Program-made: the position numbers and the translations under genes | The notes under the pieces: model-generated | The model's input: only the letters and a program-made list of their open reading frames with translations | The model's database searches: none | What the model was told of the DNA's origin: nothing | Shown: positions 26,901 to 38,900 of the stretch, piece after piece | How positions within the stretch are numbered: position 1 is the first letter of the stretch | How the letters are laid out: each line of letters opens with the position of its first letter | Assembly (NCBI RefSeq): GCF_949987535.1 | Contig: NC_080066.1 | Span: 95,740,413-95,804,412, forward strand | Length of the DNA: 64,000 nt | Source of the DNA: Balaenoptera acutorostrata | Taxonomy: Eukaryota; Chordata; Mammalia; Artiodactyla; Balaenopteridae | Direction: 5' to 3'

Positions 26901-29900
26901 CTACAATCAGTATAAACACTTTGAAACATTTTAACCATCTGCATAATAATTGTGTGGCTGTATCATGATTTTATTATTCCCTCATAATTGGATAGATATT
27001 TTCCTCATAATGTTTTGAAAGACCTCTTTGTGTATAAAGCTTTTTGGGTACTTAAGATTAGAGAAAATCTTTTTATCACGCCACAGGCTAATCAGTAACC
27101 CTATAAGAAATAATTCTAAAACTTGAATGAATAAAGAATGTTTTTAATATTAAAAAGGAATGTCCCATGTGACATAGTTATTTATCTAAGACAGTCATGG
27201 AAAGAACAGGTTGCCTGGTTCCTGTGGCTACCTAAAAATACATCTGAGTCTTTGCCCCCATTGAACAGATGTGGTATGTCGGGTCTCCTAAGTGCCAGCA
27301 AACACAGAGATCAGAGACCTTCTAAAGGTAGAGTTCAAAGGCTAGCTTGTGAGCCGCCTGAACTCAAACGAATGACCTTTCATTCTTTAAGGTAGCTATA
27401 CTTCTAATGGAGCGTTATCTCTAAAAAATGTGAATAAGAGCTGAGGAATCAAGGAATGTGTAATAAGATTTGAGTCACATGCCAGAACAAACAGATAAAT
27501 GAGTACATATATCACTGGCATGTCTCTGAGTAAAAGGGAACTAAATACCAATGTCCTACTTTCAAATCTTTCTTTAAAAACAAATTGAACCTAAATACGA
27601 CCAGAGAAAAACAAAAAACCCAGAAGCCAAATATCTGTATCTGATTAGAGCAAGAAGCAGAGGTGCAGCGTGCTAAGAGCTGAGCAGTGTAGCCCAGCGC
27701 CATGCTCAGCCTCCTCATATGTACCTCAAGTACATCAGCACACATTGTGCCCTTAGCAAGAAAGAGATCAGTGAAAAGGATGACAGGCAACACTATAGTC
27801 ACAACAAAGGTGGTCTGGCCTTTATAAAACAGCTTTCCACAAGCTGCTTCTTCAAATAATCAATGGTGACTAGGGAACACTAAAAAAAAAAGCTGGCAAA
27901 ATGACCCTACGGGGTTTACTTTTCAATGCAAAAGGTTTGGATACAAAACAGCAGTGAAAGTTATCTCTGGACAGTTCTCTGAAAGGGCTAAAAAAAGGAA
28001 GTGAAAAAAGGCAAAAATTCAGCACTAAAACCACACCTGGAACAAACAGGGCATTTCAGGGAGAGAAAAAAAAAATCAGAAAATGAGGAAGTGTAGGTGA
28101 TTACTCATGGTCAATATGAATCTGAAAAGGGCAGGGTCTACGGCCATACCACCCTGAACGCGCCCGATCTCGTCTGAAAAGGGCAGGTCTCAGTCTGATT
28201 GAGTCCTGTCTTCACATGAACTGGCTGCTAGTCTTCCCCTTTGACTGTCACTCAAATTTACTGAGTGACCATCTTCTCAACTTGCAAATTCCTTTGCTCT
28301 CAATTCAGAGTTCTAAAATTTCCTCTCCACATATTTTATCTGATGGTGTACTCACTGACACTTAGTCTCATTATTAAGAACTGGCAACCATATAACATTT
28401 TAAAGTCCTCTGGGTCATATAAACAAGTCACAAGGAACCAGGAAGACATTGTTAAAGAGATTACTTAAAACAAGATTATATGATAAGCTTTATTCAGGAA
28501 AAGGTACCTAATTGAATCAGTAAATATTGACTCAGCACTTTGAAGGCAGTGTATTAGGTTAGTGAAGCATATCAAAAGCCTAGTTTTACATTACACAAAC
28601 CTAAATCTGTTTGAGAAAGTGTGTGTGGTAGGGGAACTATATCCATAGTTGATGTCTTAAAAGAAAAGTAAAGTAATGTTCTGGATTAAAGGAGGCTAAA
28701 GAGATATGACAACTGAGCCAGACTGGGATCCTATACTGGAGGAAGGGAACATGCTAAAAAGATTGTTGGATAAACTGATAAAATTGGAATATCAGTAATA
28801 TATTAGAATACAACAGGTAATGAGGGAAATACATGAAGGTGGTCAAAGGGTACAAACCTCTAGTTATAAGATGAATACATTCTGGGGATGAAATGTACAG
28901 CAAAGTGACTATAGTTAACAACACTGAATTGTATCTTTGAAAGTTGCTAAGAGAGGTAAAAGTTCTCATCACAAGAAAAAAGTAACTAAAAAATAAAAAA
29001 GAGAAAAAAAAGAAAAAAGTAACTATGTGAGGTGATGAATGTGTTAATTAATATTATTGTGGCTATCATTTTTCAGTATATACATATATAAAATCACTAT
29101 GTTGTACAGCTTAAACTTATACAGTGTTATATGTCAGTCACATCTCAATAAAGCTGGAAAAAAGAATACATAATATTTTATATTAATATTATTACAGCAC
29201 TTGATAGGTGTGGTAAGTATAAATTACATACTAGATTTCAAAGACTTAATATGAAAAAGAATATACAATGTAATAATAATTTTAAAATATTGGTAACATA
29301 TTGAATAATATTTTGGATATATCAGGTTAAATAAAATATATATTGCCAAAGTTAATTTAACTTGTTTATCCAAAATTAATTTAACGTGTTTATTTTTACT
29401 TTTTAAATGACTACTAGAAAATTTGTAGTGATTATGTATGTGGCCTGAATGATGTTTTTATTAGCTAGGACTGAGACAGAGAGCATACACAAATGAGGCA
29501 AAATGTTAACAATACAACAGATGCTTCTGGGTAAAAGACATACAGGTGTTCCTCAGACTGCTTGCAAATTTTGCAACTTTTCTGTAAATTTGAAATTATT
29601 TCCAAATAAAAGTTTTAAAAATGTTTAGTTTTACATCAAAGATAAACAGAAATTAAAGACAACTTTGAAGATGGGCTAATGACCTCTCTGAAGTTTAAAA
29701 CAAGGATGAGTGTAGAGATATTTTAGATATGATTGAGTTAGAGAGGCCTAATATAATCAGGAGGATCATGGTCTGAGATGACCCAACCGATAGCAACATT
29801 CCAGATTAGCCTCAGAAAGGAAGCCCAATAAATGCAGGGACTCACCCCTCTGGAAAGAAGGCATTGATGATCCGGTCCCCCAGTGGGTTGATGGCAAGTT

Positions 29901-32900
29901 CTGGAATCCGCTGAAAGTCTTCCCGGCTGCCAAGAGAATCACCTTGGGTTAGAGACCATTGGCCCTTAGCATGAACTCCTTCAGTCATGCTAGAGTACAA
30001 CCTAGCAAGGATATTACCTCCTGGAATTTACTTCTGTGGCAAATTATACCAAATAACTGCAAAGAATAGCACTTTAATAGCTGCCAAGTGTTTCTTGCAC
30101 CAACTCTGGAGTGGAAGAAGCCAGGTTTGACTATGCCACATTCTAGTGAATTCAGCACACAGGTTATGTCAGTAAACCAACTGACAAGCAAATACTAAGC
30201 TGTCCCTGTAAATGATTCCTTGAACATTACTATTTTGTACTTAGTAAGTTTGGAGGATGAAGAGCAACTGCAAAGTATCAAACACTGTAGAGCTTGAATA
30301 TGGGAGGAAAAATTCAGAGGGGCTTCCGTACCCTTGATAAGAAGATATACAGCACTTATGAAATGCAAGGAATTCTTAGGTGATATTTACATCTAAGTAG
30401 AGAATAAAACATGACAGGGACTTCCCTGGTGATCCAGGGGTTGAGATTCCATGCTCCCAATGCAGGGGGCCTGGGCTCAATCTCTGGTCAGGGAACTAGA
30501 TCCCATATGCCGCAACTAAAAGATCCCACATGCCGCAACTAAAAGATCCCACATCCCGCAACTAAAGATCCCATGTGCCGCAACTAAGGTCCAGTGCAGC
30601 TAAAAAAAAAAAAAAAAAAAAAAAGAATAAAATGTGACAACTAACTGACTGGCCTTTTCTCCATTGCCTTCTACAGACTAGAAGTATTTAACAACGGAAT
30701 ATGGCAAGAGCAGTCATCCTCTCAGAACTTGAAGTCTGTTCAAGTGAATATTGTTAGTTACCATTCACTGTATATACATTATGTGCCATTCTAACTCTGT
30801 TTATATACTTCATCGCATTTCTTTATGTCACCACTTTATCTATACCCTTTTAGAGCTGAGGAAATTGATTTTTTTTTTTTTTGGCCGTGCCATGTGGCAT
30901 GCGAGATCTTAGTTCCCTGACCAGGGATAGAACCCATGCCCCCTGCAATGGGAGCATGGTGCCTTAACCACTGGACTGCCAGGGAAGACCCAGAGCTGAG
31001 GAAGTTGAGAGTCAGTGAGATAAAGTAACTCGTCCAGTGCTACAGAGGTAAAAAGTGGCAGAATTGCAATTTAAATCTAAGTCTGTAAGTCAAAGCACAT
31101 GTTCTTTTTCCTAAAAAACCACACTTCTTTCCCATAGTACATAAACTTTTTGAGAGAAAGGTGCTCTCCCAAAAAACATTCAGTAACTGTTTTTTTAAAA
31201 ATTCTTTGGTTGATATTCTGTGCCAAAAATATAAAGCTACCTACAACATAGACAATATATGTACAAAATATCAATGTCATAAAGGACAGAGAAAGGCAGA
31301 GAGTTGTTCTAGATCAAAGAGGACTTAAGAGACATACAACTGAACTCAATGCATGATCCTAGACTAGGAAAAAAAACTGTTATGAAGGACAATACTGAGC
31401 CAATAGGTAAAAATGGAATATGGACCATATAGAATATGGAATATTATATAATAGTACTGTATCAAAATGCTAAATTTCTTGATTTTGATATGAGAATGTC
31501 CTTGTTATAGGGAATACACCTGAAGTAGGTGGCAAAATGTTAACATGTGGTAAATGTGGGTATCGAGTATATGAAGTTCTTTGCATTATTCTTGCAACTT
31601 TTCTGTAAGTTTGAAATTATTTCCAGATAAAAAGGGGGAAAAAAGGAATACAAACTCAAAAGGTGATTCCTGCCTTCAAGACGTTTACTAACAGAAGAGA
31701 TAAAACTTATTCCTTCACCTTCTTTGCACTAGAAGCTAATGAAATGTTCGTATTTTACCCAGGAGCCTTCAACTCTCTGGTCCCCTTGTGGTTTAACATT
31801 TACAGGTTGCTTAATTAATTCAACAAACTCGTCTCCACCACATCTGGTGGTGACACAGGTAGAAAATGACCCAGGGGACTAAGCACAAAGTTCTGGTACA
31901 ATAACTCCAGATTCTAATCTTCTTTCATCATTTAAGGTAATAATTTTTCTATCAGTTAATGAATTAGAAGAAGCCATTCATAAGATAACTAGGTTGCTTA
32001 AAATGATGAAAGAAAGAAAATTACTGAGGTCCTGATTATTTAATTCCACAAACATGTACTAAGCTCTTATTATATAATGTGTTCTATGATACAAAGTCTA
32101 CATTATCAACACAATGTAGCTCCTCTTGTTTGACAGAGGTTAAGAAACAATAATTACTCCCTTTTAAATGAAGATTAAAGCTGATTTGAATTGCAAGGCC
32201 ACATACCTCAGTTTAATGTCTAACGAGCTTAAGTAATTTTAGCTGCAAAAAGATACAGTTTAAATACCAGGCCTAGTATCAGGTGCTGAGTCCACAACCT
32301 AGCCTAACCCCTTCGGTCTCAATGAAGAATCTAGTTGTGGACTTCCAATGTCAATAAGGACCTAAACCTTGTCTTATGACACTTTTCAACTTTACTCTTA
32401 GAATTTAGATTGTATATAAAATGGGGTCTATAAGATCAAGGGGAATACAGTTGAAAATATAAATATAAAAATGAAAGAGTATAAAAAATAGTTTATAAAC
32501 TGTTAAATAATATACAGTTTATTATTGTTGGTTGTTCTATAGTGGAATGGAGATCATCTGGACAGTATCTCTAAAACTCAGCTTCTCAAATTTGTCTGCC
32601 AACACAAATCTAATGGAGAAAAAGAAATACTCCAAGCAGCTCACATACCACAAGTGTTATAATTCATTCAAAATGCAAATTTTTGTGTGCTCACTAAAAA
32701 ACATACCAATATTATATTCTATCTCATAGTATACCTAGGAAAATCTTCCTTGAGGATTAAGACATTATTACTGGTAGCAGGCAAATCCAAGAGCAGAACC
32801 ATGTATAATGGCATTTTTTATGGCCAAAAAATTCACAATGAAGAATTGTTTTCCAGATATGCACAAGCACAGAGATGCTCTGGGAAACCAGTTTTAGAGA

Positions 32901-35900
32901 CCTCAGTAACCAGAAATGCCATCCCTCTACACTGATCTTCACTGTTCAAGTTCTTTCTCTTACACAGAGATGTAGCCTCACAGTTAACTTTTTATATTTT
33001 AAGGACCCAGGGTAGATGCTTAGATAACTTATACATAATGAGGACATTAAAGTCTGCTAGTTGGACATACCTGTGGAAACACACGTTCAATTAAGAAAAC
33101 AGTTTTGGGGCTTCCCTGGTGGCGCAGTGGTTGAGAGTCTGCCTGCCAATGCAGGGCACACGGGTTCGAGTCCTGGTCTGGGAGGATCCCACATGCCGCG
33201 GAGCAACTAGGCCCGTGAGCCACAATTACTGAGCCTGCGCGTCTGGAGCCTGTGCTCCGCAACAAGAGAGGCCGCGATAGCGAGAGGCCCGCGCACCGCG
33301 ATGAAGAGTGGCCCCCGCTTGCCACAACTGGAGAAAGCCCTCGCACAGAAACAAAGACCCAACACAGCCATAAATAAATAAATAAATAAATAAATAAAAT
33401 TAAACTTTAAAGAAAACAGTTTTCTGGGGACTTCCCTGGTGGCGCAGTGGATAAGACTCCACGCTCCCAATGCAGGGGGCCCGGGTTTGATCCCTGGTCA
33501 GGGAACTAGATCCTACACGCATGCTGCAACTAAGAGTTTGCATGCCACAACTAAGGAGGCCGCCTGCTGCAACTAAGGAGGCCTGGAGCCGCAACTGGGA
33601 CCTGGCGCAACCAAATAAATAAAATAATTAATTAATTTTTTAAAAAAAGAAGTTTTCCACATTTTAGTATAATAGAGATAAATCATTTACTATTTATATT
33701 TATTATGTAATTATTTGTATTTATTAACATTGAAATGACAATAATTTCCGTTATCTAAAACATTTAATATTTTAAATTAAATTGATAAAAATGATTTTTT
33801 TTGTCTTGGTAATACAATTTTTTTTCAGATTTGCCAGGTGAGGGAAGTAGCAGTTAGAAAAACTAATTAAAGGAACTCTTAAAGAATGGGTCGGCTGCCC
33901 ACTGTTGCCAGGACCCATCCCAAGAATATAAAACCATTTGTCCCCAGGATAAAAATGGAGAACTGCTATGGAAAGAAACTGAAAGATCCACCTGGGCAGG
34001 GTTTCGGCCAAGTGTGGGAGGCTGGCTCCCCAGGAACACAGTCCTTTTATTTGGGGAAGAGAGTTGCAAATTCTTCCCCTTGCTCCCTGACCGTATGCCC
34101 TAAAGTGAGGTCTAGCAACTTACTGGCCCTGCTCAGAGTATAGAGGGCTTGAAGTCAGTCCTTCCATCCAGGCAAAGACCTGTGGAGAAAGCAACCACAA
34201 ACAAGCCCATGCCAGTTTTCTACAGTAATCTATCCACACTTTTTCATAAATATGAATGGACAACCAACACTTACCGGCATTTTGGGAAAATCAATAACAT
34301 AAAAAAGTAGGATCAAGATGAACAGAGGTAATCATAATTCAGGGAACAAAAAGGAGTTCTGAAAGATTCTAGTAAGTAACGCAATAGATATTTGATAAGT
34401 TCTTGCATCTGTAAAACAAAAATAAGCTACTATGATAGAGCAGAGGTCAGAGAACAAGATAGTTTCTTGGAAATTAAAAATATGATTGTGGACAAGTTCA
34501 TCAAAAGGTCTACAAAATAAATTCAAGGATATCTTTCAGAAAGCAATGGAAAAAAATCAGAAAATATGAGAGAAAATTGAGTCATGGTGGTCCAATAGCC
34601 AACCAACAGAAATGCCATAAAAATCAATAAAGAAATAAGAGGGGGACGAAATAAAGAAATAGCAGAAGAAAACTTTCCAGCTAAAGGACATTTCTTAACT
34701 TTTTTTTTGGCCGTGCTGCATAGCATGTGGGATCTTAGTTCCCCAACCAGGGATTGAACCCTCGCCCCCTGCATTGGAAGCATGGAGTCTTAACCACTGG
34801 ACTGCCAGGGACATCCCTCAAGGATGTATTTTTAGATTGAGAAGGTTCACCTGATACTGAGCAATGAATAATGAAAAATAACCCACAAAAAGGTACAACT
34901 TTGTGAAATTTCAGAACATCAGGAGGAGATATTTGAAGGTTTCAGCGAGGAAAAAAAAAGATTATCTACCAAAAGAATGAGAATTAGACTGGCATCGTGG
35001 TTCTGTGAAACTCCATTCCGGAATGACTGATACCATTGTGTACAAAGCAAGTGCTTATCCAGGATATTGTAATCATCTGCCCTCTTGGATAAAGTCAAAG
35101 AAGAAAATGAGTCTCAAAAGCACTTAGTTTTTAAGCAGATAAATGGCTACCATGCAGGACACAATCTCTTAGAATTTATAGGTAATCTTATTTATTTGTT
35201 TGTTTATTTATTTATTATTAATTTTTTTTTGGCTGCACCTTGCGGCTTTTGGGATCTTAGTTCCCCAATCAGGGAGTGAACCTGGGCCCCTGGCAGTGAA
35301 AGGGCCGAGTCCTAACCACTGGACTGCCAGGGAATTCCCTAGAGGTAATCTTTTTTAAAGTGATATATAACAACACAGCCAACTAGTAATTTCAGTAATA
35401 ACTTTCTCGCAGAGTTTAACTGGTCTGTACTGTCCCCTGTAGTCAATTTAACCTGCATGGATTTACCATCCAGGAATATTTTTCATCATGGTATTATTTG
35501 AGAAAAAGTATCTGACAAAAATCCAATATTAAAATTGCTCAAAAAAATTGCTCAATGCACAGGATATTTTTAAAGTAAACTTTTAATGAAGTATAACATA
35601 CATACAGGGAAGAGCAGAAATCACAAGCATTCAGTATGATGAATTTTCACCAAGTGAAGATTATAACCAGCACCCAAATCAAAAAATCGATTACTATCAG
35701 TACCCAGATACCTCCTTCATGTTCCCTTTGTCTCTATCTGCTCCCCTCCCCAAAGGGTAGTCATTATCCTGACATCTAACACAGTAGATTAGATCAGCAC
35801 CAAGGATATTTAAACAAAAGAAACCTTTGTATTCAGATAATGAGCAGGCTCTCACACTGATCTGTCCTACAAAGGACCATTTCAGGCCACCTTATAGGAC

Positions 35901-38900
35901 CCAGCTGGCTTTTCAAAGACCAATTTCAATGGCAGTGGTAGAAATATTTCACCCAAAATAATGGCACCTGAAGAAAGTAAGATTTGTGAGGTTATAGTAT
36001 ATATTTATATTCTGTGAAATACCGATCTAAAGATTACCAATCATTTTAACTCAACACCTATTGGTAGGCCAAGGAATTAGTGTTCTATAAAACATACTTT
36101 GGGGGTGAATCTCTGAAAGCATTTTGCAGAAGCTCCATTTCTAACCAAAGCCTTCCATAGTTTCTGCTTCATGTTCCCACTGAGACTGACACTTTTAAAA
36201 AAGGAGTACAGGGGCTTCCCTGGTGGTGCAGTGGTTAAGAATCCACGTGCCAATGCAGGGGATACGGGTTCGAGCCCTGGTCCAGGAAGATCCCACATGC
36301 CGCGGAGCAACGAACCCCGTGTGCCACAACTACTGAGCCTACGCTCTAGAGCCCGCGCGCCTAGAGCCCGTGCTCCGCAAGAAAAGAAGCCACTACAATG
36401 AGAAGCCCGCGCACCACAACAAAGAGTAGCCCCCACTCGCTGCAACTAGAGAAAAGCCTGTGCACAGCAACGAAGACCCAACACAGGCAAAATAAATAAA
36501 TTAATTAAATAAATAAATTAAAAAAAAAAAAAAGGAGTACAGAATACCTTGGACGGTACACTATAGTCTCTCACTCTGCAGAATTTGGCTTCAAGCCGCA
36601 GACATAGAGCATCTTGGGAGAGGAGAGTGAAGAATATGTGGAAGGAAAAATATTTCTCCTACTAACTTTCTTAGGGAAGTGGGGCCTGCTAAAGGTAACA
36701 AAAGACTGGAGGTAACTTATATTCGGCTGAGCACCCTAATGGGTTCTAGAAAGGTCAAGACAGGCCTTGAGCTGAGTTTGGCAGTAAAGGCTGGAGAGAG
36801 CTAAATCACTCTATTACTATAAAAGAATTCTGAGGGCTTCCCTGGTGGCGCAGTGGTTGAGAATCCGCCTGCCAATGCAGGGGACATGGGTTCGAGCCCT
36901 GGTCTGGGAAGATCCCACATGTCGCGGAGCGACTAGGCCTGTGAGCCACAATTACTGAGCCTGCGCATCTGGAGCCTGTGCTCCGCAACAAGAGAGGCCG
37001 CGATAGTGAGAAGGTCTGCGCACCGCGATGAAGAGTGGCCCCCGCTCGCCGCAACTAGAGAAAGCCCTCGCACAGAAACGAAGACCCAACACAACCATAA
37101 ATAAATAAATAAATAAAAAAGAAGTTAGAGGACTCAAAATTGATATTAAAGTAATGTAAGATTGAGGAAGTTCTGTGGTATGAAAATAAAAATTTATAAA
37201 AAAAAAAAAAAAAAAAAAAAGAATTCTGAGTTTACCAGGTTATCTCTACGGCTGGAGGGAGTAGAAAAGATGGGGTTGGGGGAGAGGGGACGACAATCTA
37301 TAATGAGATGGCCATTGTCGGAGGCACAGCCAGTGTGAAATCCCTGATATTGGGAGGGTCCAACAAAATGATTTATTGATATATACACAGTTGACCCTTG
37401 AACAACATGGGTTTGAACCGTGTGGGTCCATCCACGCATGGATTTTTTTCAGTAGTTAATACTTCAGTACTACAGGATCCATCATTGGTTGAATCTGCAG
37501 ATGTGGAACCACGTACACCGAGGGCAGACTATAAGTTATTCTTGGATTTGAATGTGCAGAGGGCCACCACCTCTAACCCTTGCATTGTTGAAGGGTCAAC
37601 TGTAACATGCTAGTTGTTTACTATGTAGTACAATGGGGTAATTTCTTCTTGCACTCAAGGTGGCTTGGGGCTTTTGCCGTATTTTAATCCACACCATGAT
37701 GGAGATCAAAGAACAGATTTCAGATCAAGTGCTTTGTAAAGCTGAATACAAAAAAATCAGCTAGACTCAGGTAACCATGAAATCAAAAATTATCCTATCA
37801 CTTCCTACCACCTCTTCCCCTACCAAGAATTTGTAGAAACCAGAACAGAAAGCAGTGCCTAGTGCATCATAGGTATTCAATAAATACCTATCAAATGAGT
37901 GAGTTAGTTCACTGGCTTTCCATAGAGTGTGAAATTATGTTTTAGGGGCAGAGCAAATCTTGCCTAGATTTTAAGGAGCAGGTAACACTAACTGACACAT
38001 GGAAAGTTTTCACCTTTTCTGAGGAGAAACAGCTCATTTTACAAAAGATTTTCCATTGTTTTCCAGCAAACAATGAAAGTGATTAAAGCACACATTTACA
38101 AATCACCCACTTTCTAGAAAGAAGAAAAGGACTCAAAACTAATGTGAATTCTATATCTTCACTTAGTGGTTAAATCTGAATTTATGAGGAAGACGTAATC
38201 CCAAACTCAAGTAAATTATTCAAGTATTTGGGCTGAAGGAAAAATAGAAATTTCTAGTCTGATTAATTTTTCTAATACAAATTTATATAGTCTCCTCAAC
38301 AAATGGTGCTGGAACAGCTAGATATCCACAGGCCAAAAAATAAAGTTTGACTCTTACATTTCTATCGCTACACACACACATTTTGTTTTGTTTTGTTTTG
38401 TTTTGGCTGCACTGCGCGGCATGTAGGATCTTAGTTCCCAGACCAGGGATGGAACCCGCGCCCCTGCAGTGGGTTAAGTGCATAGTCTTAACCACTGGAC
38501 CACCAGGAAGTCCCTTCTTGTTTTTTCATTTTGTATAAATACACCAAAAAATACATATATATATTGTGTGTGTGTATACATATACATACAAAAAACTCAA
38601 AATGACAAACATCCAGTTAAAAAATAGGCAAAGGACTTGAATAGGCATTTCTCCAAAGAAGACATACAAATGGTCAACCAGCACATAGAAAAGATGCTCA
38701 ACATCATTAGCCACTAGGGAACTGCAACTCAAAACCACAGTGACCTACCACTCACATCCACTAGAATAGCTAAAATCAAAAGAGAGATAATAAGTGCTGA
38801 TGAGGATGTGGAGAAATCTGAACCCTCATTACATTGCTGGTGGGAATGTAAAACAGTACAGAGCTGTGCAAGAGTTTGGTGGGTCTTCAATAAACTAAGC

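Noticed and set aside
28136..28177. Functional 5S rRNA gene
   Set aside because: Only nt 1-42 are present; the internal control region and the terminator are missing.
33886..34143. 85-codon open frame on plus
   Set aside because: It is in CHP1 intron 2, has no known domain, and an opposite-strand frame covers the same bases.
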